A stretch of DNA of 64,000 bases from Streptomyces sp. S.PB5. GTDB lineage: Bacteria > Actinomycetota > Actinomycetes > Streptomycetales > Streptomycetaceae. The DNA lies in assembly GCF_030403745.1 (NCBI RefSeq), contig NZ_JAQMWP010000006.1, forward strand, positions 434,001 to 498,000. The letters run 5' to 3'. Below, in pieces: positions 1 through 6,719 of the stretch; the first letter of the stretch is position 1; every line of letters starts with the position of its first letter. Both the position numbers and the translations under genes were made by a program. The notes under the pieces were generated by a model. The model searched no databases and had not been told where the DNA came from. It was given only the letters and a program-made list of their open reading frames with translations.

Positions 1-295
1 TGATCTGGGCGGGCCTGGGATACACGGTCGTGGAGGCCGGCGCCGATGCCGATGCCGACGGGGACGCCTGCGTGGCGCAGTCGGCCTTCGGGCCCGCCGC
101 GGATGCCGTCTCGTCGCCGCCCGTGAAGATGCCGATGAGCTGCAGGGTGCCCCAGCCGACCAGGCCGAGCGCGGTGACCGAGGCCAGCAGCGCGAACACG
201 AGCCTGCCGCGCCGCCGGGGGCGGCGCATGCGTGGGTATTTGTCCCCCGTGATCCGGTACTTGCCGCCCATGCCCGGGGGAGTCAGCATGCTCAT
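1..295 (-). CDS. Envelope protein with one N-terminal membrane anchor, probably LytR C-terminal-domain family (partial)
   Basis: The gene starts at an ATG and runs off the left edge, so only the first 98 residues are visible. They read MSMLTPPGMGGKYRITG, then an Arg-rich stretch (RMRRPRRRGR) and one hydrophobic segment at about residues 32–55. A Ser/Ala-rich linker follows. This N-terminus resembles Streptomyces proteins with a short cytoplasmic tail, one membrane span and an extracellular LytR C-terminal domain. That domain lies outside the window, so the family call rests on N-terminal resemblance only. The topology predicts an extracytoplasmic C-terminus. Confidence 0.6.
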   Translation of the reverse strand, partial: MSMLTPPGMGGKYRITGDKYPRMRRPRRRGRLVFALLASVTALGLVGWGTLQLIGIFTGGDETASAAGPKADCATQASPSASASAPASTTVYPRPAQI

Positions 296-394
296 GGGCG
301 CAGCGTAGTGCGCCCGGGCGGCGATGCCTACTAAATGATCATTGGATCCGGGTCAGGTGAACCCGAAAGGGCGAACCCTCTACAGGGACGCCAC

Positions 395-691
395 TTAATC
401 CAGCTCCAGTACACGTGCGTGCAGCACCTGGCGCTGCTGCAGCGCCGCTCGTACCGCGCGGTGCAGGCCGTCCTCGAGATACAGGTCGCCCTGCCACTTC
501 ACGACGTGCGCGAAGAGGTCGCCGTAGAACGTGGAGTCCTCGGCGAGCAGGGTTTCCAGGTCGAGCTGGCCCTTGGTCGTCACCAGCTGATCGAGGCGGA
601 CCGGGCGCGGCGCGACGTCCGCCCATGCCCGGGTGCTTTCCCGGCCATGGTCGGGGTATGGCCGGCCGTTTCCGATGCGCTTGAAGATCAC
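395..691 (-). CDS. Conserved actinobacterial small protein, function unknown
   Basis: This 98-residue protein starts at GTG (MIFKRIGNGRPYPDHG) and ends in VLELD. It has no signal peptide or membrane segment. It looks like a compact, highly conserved Streptomyces protein. I recall such proteins being labelled VapB-like antitoxins automatically, but no PIN-domain toxin partner lies beside it, so I do not adopt that function. It sits just downstream of, and on the same strand as, nothing obvious; the divergent HerA-like ATPase gene begins about 105 bp away. No clear ribosome binding site precedes the GTG. Confidence 0.7.
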   Translation of the reverse strand: MIFKRIGNGRPYPDHGRESTRAWADVAPRPVRLDQLVTTKGQLDLETLLAEDSTFYGDLFAHVVKWQGDLYLEDGLHRAVRAALQQRQVLHARVLELD

Positions 692-795
692 ACGGAAAGC
701 CTACCGGTCAAGACCTTCCGGGCGCAGCCATGGCGACGGAGTGCGACGCTGGAAAAGATGCAGTAAACGGGGGCAAATCAGAACAGGTGCCTGAG

Positions 796-2403
796 ATGAG
801 TGACAGCGAGACCATGCCGCAGGCCGCCGCTCCCGAGGCTCCGGGCAGCGCCCCCGCCCTCCCGAAGGAGGCCCTGGAGATCGCCTCCGGGTACGCCTTC
901 ACCGGGCCGGCGCTGGATCTCGGCGCCCTGCTGTGGGACGGAGCGTGTCTGCCGGACGCGCAGGTCAGGATCCCGTTGCCGATGCTGAACCGGCACGGGC
1001 TGGTCGCCGGCGCCACCGGCACCGGCAAGACCAAGACGCTCCAGCTGATCGCCGAGCAGCTCTCCGCGCAGGGGGTGCCGGTGTTCCTCGCGGACATCAA
1101 GGGCGATGTGTCCGGGATTTCGGCGCCGGGCACGCGGAACGACAAGGTGCAGGCCAGGGCCGCGGACGTCCACCAGGAGTGGACGGCGACCGGATTCCCC
1201 GCCGAGTTCTACGCCCTCGGCGGCCTCGGCCACGGCATTCCCGTACGGGCGACCGTCACGGACTTCGGCCCGTTGCTGCTGTCCAAGGTGCTCCAGCTCA
1301 ACCAGACCCAGGAGCAGTCGCTCGGGCTGATCTTCCACTACGCCGACACCAAGGGACTGGAGCTGGTCGACCTCAAGGACCTCAGGGCCGTCGTCACCTT
1401 CCTGACCTCGGACGAGGGCAAGGCGGAGCTCAAGAGCATCGGCGGGCTGTCCACCGCCACGGCGGGTGTGATCCTGCGGACCCTCACCGCCTTCGAGGCG
1501 CAGGGCATGGCCGACTTCTTCGGGGAGCCCGAGTTCGACACCGGCGAGCTGCTGCGTACGGCGCAGGACGGGCGGGGCATGGTCTCCGTCCTCGAACTGC
1601 CCGCCGTACAGGACAGACCGCAGCTGTTCTCGACGTTTCTGATGTGGCTGCTCGCGGATCTCTTCCACGACCTGCCCGAGGTCGGGGACGCCGACAAGCC
1701 CAGGCTCGTCTTCTTCTTCGACGAGGCTCATCTGCTCTTCAACGGCGCCTCGAAGGCTTTCCTCGACTCGATCACCCAGACCGTCCGGCTGATTCGCTCG
1801 AAAGGGGTCGGCGTCTTCTTCGTGACGCAGACCCCGAAGGACGTACCGGCCGATGTCCTCGCCCAGCTCGGCAATCGTGTCCAGCACGCGCTCAGGGCCT
1901 TCACGCCGGACGACCAGAAGGCGTTGAAGGCGACGGTGAAGACCTTCCCGAACTCGGCGTACGACCTGGAGGAGCTGCTCACCGGGCTCGGTACCGGCGA
2001 GGCCGTGGTCACCGTGCTCAGCGAGAAGGGGGCCCCGACGCCGGTCGCCGCGACCCGGCTGCGGGCCCCGGAGTCCCTGATGGGGCCCGTCGACGCCGCC
2101 GCCCTCGACGCGGCCGTGAAGTCGTCGCCGCTGTACGGGCGCTATGCACAGGCCGTGGACCGCGAGTCGGCGTACGAGAAGCTGAACGCGTCGCGCGGGG
2201 CGAAGGGGCCGGACGAGATGACGGCGCCGCCCGAGAAGGCCGAGGCCAGGAAGGCCGGGGCCGGGAAGTCCGAGGAGCGGCCCTCCATGGTCGAACAGGT
2301 CGTCGGCAGCGGGGTGTTCAAGTCCCTCGCCCGGTCGCTCGGCACCCAGATCGGCCGGGAGATCAGCCGCTCGATCTTCGGTACGGCACGGCGGAGGCGG
2401 TAA
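796..2403 (+). CDS. HerA-like P-loop ATPase, DUF853 family
   Basis: The 535-residue protein carries a Walker A motif GATGTGKT at residues 72–79 and a Walker B motif LVFFFDEAHL near residue 305. The body matches the DUF853/HerA-like helicase family, which are hexameric motor ATPases of uncertain role in bacteria. I chose the ATG at 796 (MSDSETMPQ) because the P-loop domain begins shortly after it. An in-frame ATG at 730 would add 22 atypical residues. The C-terminus has a charged linker (residues about 470–500) followed by a conserved tail ending FGTARRRR. It is cytoplasmic and appears monocistronic. Confidence 0.85.
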   Translation: MSDSETMPQAAAPEAPGSAPALPKEALEIASGYAFTGPALDLGALLWDGACLPDAQVRIPLPMLNRHGLVAGATGTGKTKTLQLIAEQLSAQGVPVFLADIKGDVSGISAPGTRNDKVQARAADVHQEWTATGFPAEFYALGGLGHGIPVRATVTDFGPLLLSKVLQLNQTQEQSLGLIFHYADTKGLELVDLKDLRAVVTFLTSDEGKAELKSIGGLSTATAGVILRTLTAFEAQGMADFFGEPEFDTGELLRTAQDGRGMVSVLELPAVQDRPQLFSTFLMWLLADLFHDLPEVGDADKPRLVFFFDEAHLLFNGASKAFLDSITQTVRLIRSKGVGVFFVTQTPKDVPADVLAQLGNRVQHALRAFTPDDQKALKATVKTFPNSAYDLEELLTGLGTGEAVVTVLSEKGAPTPVAATRLRAPESLMGPVDAAALDAAVKSSPLYGRYAQAVDRESAYEKLNASRGAKGPDEMTAPPEKAEARKAGAGKSEERPSMVEQVVGSGVFKSLARSLGTQIGREISRSIFGTARRRR

Positions 2404-2432
2404 CCCCCGGCGGGCCCGCCTCCGCCGTCGGC

Positions 2433-2597
2433 TCAGCCGCGCTTCATGTCGTTCACCGGCGGCTTCTCCTCGTGGGACGGGGACGGGGACGGGGACGAGG
2501 ACGACGGGGACGGGGGCTGGGTCTGCGGCTCGGGCGTGTTGCGGGCGGCCTCGGCGCGCACCAGGGCGCGCAGGACGGCGTAGGGGTCGATGGGCAT
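2433..2597 (-). CDS. Small Ser/Pro-repeat protein, function unknown
   Basis: This 54-residue ORF begins MPIDPYAVLRALVRAEAARN, then has a Ser-Pro repeat tract (residues about 28–41) and a charged end (HEEKPPVNDMKRG). An AAGGAG ribosome binding site lies about ten bases before the ATG, which supports translation. The tract corresponds to a GGGGAC-type microsatellite around 2476–2500, so its length may vary between strains. No known family is recognised. It lies 70 bp downstream of the secreted-protein gene on the same strand and could be cotranscribed with it. Confidence 0.5.
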   Translation of the reverse strand: MPIDPYAVLRALVRAEAARNTPEPQTQPPSPSSSSPSPSPSHEEKPPVNDMKRG

Positions 2598-2666
2598 GGT
2601 GGTCCTGCTCCTTGCGTTTCGTTCCTTGCGTTGTGTTGCTGAATCGGCCTCGGTCGCGAGGGCCGG

Positions 2667-2969
2667 TCAGCAGCGCAGGACCGTCGAGCGCAGGGCGGGC
2701 AGGGCGTACGGAGGCCGGGGCGGCGCCGGGGCGGGGCGTACGGCCCGGGCGGGGAAGGCCGGGGCCGGGCCGGGTGCCGGGCGCAGGGGTACGGCGGGGC
2801 GGAGGGCGGCGCGGGCCGGTGGCCGCAGGGCCGTGTCCAGGACGTCGTACTCGGCGATCTCGGCGACGACCGGCGTGAGGGTGGTGGCCGCCGCGTCGGC
2901 GTGCGCGCCCGGTACGAGCAGCGCGAGCAGTAGGACGAAGGCGCGGAGCCAGGTTCTGGTACTGCTCAT
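2667..2969 (-). CDS. Small secreted Pro/Ala-rich protein, function unknown
   Basis: The 100-residue product starts MSSTRTWLRAFVLLLALLV and has a typical Sec signal peptide with likely cleavage after AHA-DA around residue 25. The mature part is rich in Pro, Ala and Arg, and ends in a single Cys. I recognise no domain. The low-complexity second half could reflect compositional bias, but the signal peptide and ATG context support a real gene. Confidence 0.6.
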   Translation of the reverse strand: MSSTRTWLRAFVLLLALLVPGAHADAAATTLTPVVAEIAEYDVLDTALRPPARAALRPAVPLRPAPGPAPAFPARAVRPAPAPPRPPYALPALRSTVLRC

Positions 2970-3038
2970 GGTTGCTGGTCTGCCCCGGGGCGTACGACGT
3001 TCATCGCGTCGCCTGTCAGATCCGCTCGCATGGGTTAC

Positions 3039-3695
3039 TCAGAGCTCGTGCGGCACCCGGGCGGCCCGGCCGCGCATCCGTACCGCCGTGACGATCTCGA
3101 CGATTCCCACGGCGACCAGCCAGATCCCGCCGACCACGGTGAGGACGGCGACCGACTCGAAGGGGGAGTCGATCAGGACGATGCCGGCGATGAAGGTGAG
3201 GACACCGAGGAAGATCTGCCAGCCGCGGGCGGGCATGGACGGGTCGGAGACGGCGGCCAGGGTCTGGGTGATACCGCGGATCAGCCAGCCGATGCCGATC
3301 CACAGGGCGAGCAGCAGGATCGACTGCATGGGGCCGCGGAAGCAGAACAGGCCGAGCAGGATCGACAGGGCGCCGCTGATGAAGGCGAGCACGCGCAGGC
3401 CGGTCGTCTTGTGGGTGCCGAAGGCGGAGACCAGCTGGAAGACACCGCTGATGACGAGGTAGACGCCGAAGAGGACGCCGGTGGCGAGGAGGGTGGAGCC
3501 CGGCCAGACCAGGACGAGGACGCCCAGGATCAGCGAGGCGATCCCGGTGATCAGGACGACCTGCCAGGCCGCCTTGGACAGCGCGTGCAGGGGCCCCTCG
3601 ATGGGCGGCTCGGGCTCACGGGCGTGCTGCCTCGCGTGAACCTTGCGGTCGTCGTACTCCGGGCCCCAGGTGGAGCCGCTCGGTGCCTCGGTCAT
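3039..3695 (-). CDS. HdeD-family (DUF308) six-span membrane protein
   Basis: The 218-residue protein has a hydrophilic N-terminus of about 40 residues. Three pairs of membrane segments follow, starting near WQVVLITGIASLILGVLVLV. The repeated hairpins with short Pro/Gly turns and the internal GLRVLAFISGALSILLGL segment match the HdeD/DUF308 family, named for acid-resistance protein HdeD of enterics. In actinobacteria the role is not established. It is an inner-membrane protein with an apparent single-gene transcript. Confidence 0.8.
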   Translation of the reverse strand: MTEAPSGSTWGPEYDDRKVHARQHAREPEPPIEGPLHALSKAAWQVVLITGIASLILGVLVLVWPGSTLLATGVLFGVYLVISGVFQLVSAFGTHKTTGLRVLAFISGALSILLGLFCFRGPMQSILLLALWIGIGWLIRGITQTLAAVSDPSMPARGWQIFLGVLTFIAGIVLIDSPFESVAVLTVVGGIWLVAVGIVEIVTAVRMRGRAARVPHEL

Positions 3696-3750
3696 GGTCC
3701 ATGCTTGGACCGCGCGCGGCCGGCCCGCGCGGTGGGCTGGGCCGTACGGC

Positions 3751-4353
3751 TTACTTCTCGGCGGCCTTGGCTGTCTTGGCCGCCTTCGCCGCGGCCTTCA
3801 TCTCCTGCTTGTGCGCCCGCACCTTGGTCAGGGACTCCGGGCCCGTGATGTCGGCGACGGACCGGAAGGACCTGGCCTCGCCGTACGCCCCGGCCGCCGT
3901 CCGCCACCCCTTGGGCTGTACGCCGAGCTGCTTGCCGAGCAGGGCGAGGAAGATCTGCGCCTTCTGCTTGCCGAAGCCGGGCAGTTCCTCCAGGCGGCGG
4001 AGGAGTTCGCGCCCGTCGGACACGCCTTTCCAGACGAGCTCGGCGTTGCCGTCGTAGTGCTCGACCAGGTACTGGCACAGCTGCTGGATCCGCTTGGCCA
4101 TGGACCCGGGGTAGCGGTGCACGGCCGGCTTCTCCGAGAGGAGGGCGGAGAAGGCCTCCGGGTCCTGCGCGGCGATCTCGTGCGCGTCCAGGTCGTCGGC
4201 GCCCAGCCGGTCCGCGATGGTCCGGGGTCCCTTGAACGCCCACTCCATCGGGACCTGCTGGTCCAGCAGCATGCCGACGAGCGCGGCGAGCGGGGACCGC
4301 CCTAGGAGCTCGTCGGCCTCGGGGTCCTGGGCGAGGTGCAGGGTGACGTCCAT
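3751..4353 (-). CDS. HhH-GPD DNA-glycosylase-like protein, possibly lacking the catalytic Asp
   Basis: The protein of about 200 residues matches the HhH-GPD base-excision fold. A helix-hairpin-helix signature LPGFGKQKAQ lies near residue 130 and helical segments flank it. In endonuclease III the hairpin is followed by the catalytic VDTH motif; here the corresponding stretch reads GVQPKGW with no Asp, so glycosylase activity is uncertain. The C-terminus is Lys/Ala-rich (AAAKAAKTAKAAEK), which suggests non-specific DNA binding. I chose the ATG at 4353 (MDVTLHLAQ). An ATG at 4365 would add four residues, and a GGAGG lies only one base before that alternative. Confidence 0.8.
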   Translation of the reverse strand: MDVTLHLAQDPEADELLGRSPLAALVGMLLDQQVPMEWAFKGPRTIADRLGADDLDAHEIAAQDPEAFSALLSEKPAVHRYPGSMAKRIQQLCQYLVEHYDGNAELVWKGVSDGRELLRRLEELPGFGKQKAQIFLALLGKQLGVQPKGWRTAAGAYGEARSFRSVADITGPESLTKVRAHKQEMKAAAKAAKTAKAAEK

Positions 4354-4378
4354 GACCCCGATCATGCCTCCGGTGCGG

Positions 4379-5863
4379 TCACATCTCCACGTGGGGACTG
4401 GTCAGCGCGGCGCCGAAGTAGCCCTTCACGCCGCGCACGGTGATTCCGGCGCTCTTGCCGCACAGGTTCACCGAGCCGTTGAGGACGGGGCCGGCTGCCG
4501 CGCCACGGGCGATCCAGAGGCAGCCGTCGCTGTTCTCGGTGGGTGCCCCGACGACCGTCTCGGCCTTGCCGTCCCCGTTGAGGTCGGCGAGGTGGACGGC
4601 GGCCCCGAACTGGTCGCCCTTCTCGACGGCACCGGGCACACCGGCCGTGTCCTGGGTGTATCCGGCGGCCTTCGCTGTGCCGAGGCCGGTGGCGGAGCCG
4701 CGCAGCAGCACGGCCGTACCGGCGGCCTCGCGCGAGCCCACGGCCTCGAAGGGGGAGCCGACCAGGACATCGGCGTACCTGTCGCCGTTCACGTCCCCGA
4801 CGCTGAGCGACTGGCCGAACCAGTCGCCCCACTCCGCGGCGCCCGGTACGCCCGCGGTGTCCTGGTGGAAGACCTTGGGCTTCTGGTCGGCGGTGATGCC
4901 CTGGGCGCTGCCGTAGAGAACCTGGATCTCGCCGCCCTTGCGGGCCGCGCCGGATTCGTTGAAGTGGGCGTCGTCGCCCGCGATGCCGGTGACGAGGTCG
5001 CCGTAGCCGTCGCCGTTGACGTCGCCGATCTGGCCGGTGTGGCCGTCGGCGTAGGGGAGTTCGATCCCCTGGTTGATCAAGGGGTCCTCAGAGTCGGGGG
5101 CGCCCGCGTCGAGGGTCACGGGGCCGCGGATGTCGCCGTCCGTCGGTCCGGCGAGGTAGAAGCGCTCGGACCTGCCGTCGCCGTTGACATCGCCCATCAC
5201 CACGCCCCGGGCGTTCTCCCGCCACTCCAGGTACTTCGCGGCGGGCTTGCCCGTGCGCGTGAAGGGCCCGGTGTAGGAAGCCGTGTTGCAGGCGGAGCCG
5301 ATGCCGAGTTCGGGGGCGCCGTCGCCGTTCATGTCACCGGCGGCCACGGACATGCCGAAGCGGCAGTACGTCATGCCCTCACCGAACCCGGCCGGCGGGG
5401 CGATGCTCGCGCCGCCCTTCAACCCGTTCGGCCCACCCCAGACGACGGTCACGGCACCCCGGGAGTCGGCGCCGCCGACGTCTTCGTGCGGGGTGCCGAC
5501 GATCAGGTCGGCGTAGCCGTCCCGGTCCAGGTCGGCGCTGGTCACGGTCCGGCCGAACTCGTCCCACTTCTCCGGGTCGCCGGGGATTCCGGAGGTCGCC
5601 TGGGTGAGGACGGCCCGACGGGTGCTGCTCACGGACGACTTCGACCCGTACAGCACGACGACGGCACCGGCCTCCTCCACACTGCCGTTCGCCGCGTTCG
5701 GCGCCCCGACCGCCAGGTCCCGGTACCCGTCACCGTTGAAGTCGTCCTGGACGGCGGCCGTGTTGGCGCCCTTGTAGGGGGCGGCGGCGGACGACGTCAC
5801 CGGGGTGAGGGTGACGGCCGCGGCCGCGGTGAGCACGGCGGCCGCGGTGACTGCTCTGCGCAA
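4379..5863 (-). CDS. Secreted FG-GAP repeat (integrin-like beta-propeller) protein
   Basis: The 494-residue product begins with a signal peptide (LRRAVTAAAVLTAAAAVTLT) and then has at least seven FG-GAP/EF-hand-like repeats. Examples are DFNGDGYRDLAVG, DLDRDGYADLIVG and DVNGDGYGDLVTG, with Asp and Asn residues spaced for Ca2+ binding. Such repeats build a beta-propeller in extracellular proteins; the ligand is unknown. I chose a TTG start because GAGGAG lies five bases upstream (5869–5874) and the signal peptide starts directly there. An upstream GTG-type extension would bury the signal peptide. It follows the siderophore-interacting protein gene on the same strand. Confidence 0.85.
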   Translation of the reverse strand: MRRAVTAAAVLTAAAAVTLTPVTSSAAAPYKGANTAAVQDDFNGDGYRDLAVGAPNAANGSVEEAGAVVVLYGSKSSVSSTRRAVLTQATSGIPGDPEKWDEFGRTVTSADLDRDGYADLIVGTPHEDVGGADSRGAVTVVWGGPNGLKGGASIAPPAGFGEGMTYCRFGMSVAAGDMNGDGAPELGIGSACNTASYTGPFTRTGKPAAKYLEWRENARGVVMGDVNGDGRSERFYLAGPTDGDIRGPVTLDAGAPDSEDPLINQGIELPYADGHTGQIGDVNGDGYGDLVTGIAGDDAHFNESGAARKGGEIQVLYGSAQGITADQKPKVFHQDTAGVPGAAEWGDWFGQSLSVGDVNGDRYADVLVGSPFEAVGSREAAGTAVLLRGSATGLGTAKAAGYTQDTAGVPGAVEKGDQFGAAVHLADLNGDGKAETVVGAPTENSDGCLWIARGAAAGPVLNGSVNLCGKSAGITVRGVKGYFGAALTSPHVEM

Positions 5864-5936
5864 CGGGACTCCTCGACATGCGGGTTGACGCACCAGACGT
5901 CCCGCATGACACACGAACCCCGTGAATGGTTGTACG

Positions 5937-6641
5937 TCAGGCCGCCCGCCAGTACCCCAGCGCATGCATCCGGTCCTTGGGGACGCCCAGCTCCTTGCGG
6001 ACGTACGAGGAGAGCGCGCGGGTGGTCCTCGTGTCGGTGGCGATCCAGACGTACGCGTCCGGGTGGGCCCTGAGGAGGTCGGGGAGGTCGGCCTTGACCC
6101 GGTCGAGGAGGCCGTCGCCGTCGCGTACGTCGTGGCGCGCCGGGTCGGTGCGGAAGGGGAGGCCGTCGGGGGTGCCCTCGAACCAGATCGTCGCGGGGGA
6201 CGAGTCGAGGGCTTCCAGGAGGGAGTTGATGGCGGGGAGGGAGGCCGGGTCGCCGATCGCGAAGACGTGGGTGGGGGCCGGGTCGGGGTGTTCGAAGCCG
6301 GTGCCGTGGACCGTCGCCTCGATCATGTCGCCGGGCTTCGCCGCCCGGGCCCAGTCGCTCGCCACGCCCTCGTGGAGGGCGAACTCCAGGCTGAAGGTGC
6401 CGGCCTCCGGGTCCGCGTCGACCAGGGTGTACGCCCGCTGGTGGGGCTTGCCGGCGTTGTCGAACCACAGGCGGACCCACATCGTCGGGTGGACGCCGGT
6501 CTCGGCCAGCATGCCGCCGTCGGTCAGGTGGACGCGCCGGTAGAGCGGGGTGACGTCCTCGGCGCCGGTGACGGTGAAGACGTAGTCCTTCGCGCGCAGC
6601 AGTCTGAGGACCGCGCCCTCCCAGCCGTGCCCCTGCCCCAT
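5937..6641 (-). CDS. Siderophore-interacting protein, FAD/NAD(P)H ferric-siderophore reductase
   Basis: The 234-residue protein has the FAD-binding motif RAYTLV near residue 70, a family nucleotide-binding region beginning THVFAIGDPASLP, and the characteristic C-terminal GYWRAA. Family members reduce ferric siderophores in the cytoplasm to release iron. The ATG at 6641 is preferred over a GTG at 6674. The GTG lies only eight bases from the iron box, leaving no room for a promoter start, while GAGGAG lies upstream of the ATG. The gene is divergent from the acylase operon and shares the iron box with it, so DmdR1/IdeR-type repression by iron is expected. Confidence 0.9.
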   Translation of the reverse strand: MGQGHGWEGAVLRLLRAKDYVFTVTGAEDVTPLYRRVHLTDGGMLAETGVHPTMWVRLWFDNAGKPHQRAYTLVDADPEAGTFSLEFALHEGVASDWARAAKPGDMIEATVHGTGFEHPDPAPTHVFAIGDPASLPAINSLLEALDSSPATIWFEGTPDGLPFRTDPARHDVRDGDGLLDRVKADLPDLLRAHPDAYVWIATDTRTTRALSSYVRKELGVPKDRMHALGYWRAA

Positions 6642-6681
6642 CGACTCTTCACTCCTCGCGTACGATTCCAGCACCGATTAC

Positions 6682-6700
6682 TTAGGTGAGCCTAACCTAA
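6682..6700. promoter_or_regulatory. Iron box (DmdR1/IdeR-type operator)
   Basis: The 19-bp sequence TTAGGTGAGCCTAACCTAA is, on the other strand, identical to the classical actinobacterial iron-box consensus bound by DtxR/IdeR/DmdR1 with Fe2+. It lies between the two divergent genes, 20 bp before the acylase start and 41 bp before the reductase start. One box could therefore control both directions. Confidence 0.92.
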
Positions 6701-6719
6701 AGCACAGGAGAGACACAGG

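Noticed and set aside
335..766. Long ORF on the + strand opposite the conserved 98-residue gene
   Set aside because: It is antisense to a better-supported gene and shows the third-position bias of a shadow frame.
730..795. In-frame ATG upstream of the HerA-like ATPase start
   Set aside because: The added 22 residues look non-conserved and there is no ribosome binding site; the ATG at 796 fits better.
2597..3462. 290-residue + strand ORF across 2590–3462
   Set aside because: It runs antisense to the secreted-protein and HdeD genes, which have signal peptide and membrane patterns.
6642..6674. GTG start for the siderophore-interacting protein at 6674
   Set aside because: It leaves only eight bases to the iron box, so no room for promoter and start site; ATG 6641 is preferred.
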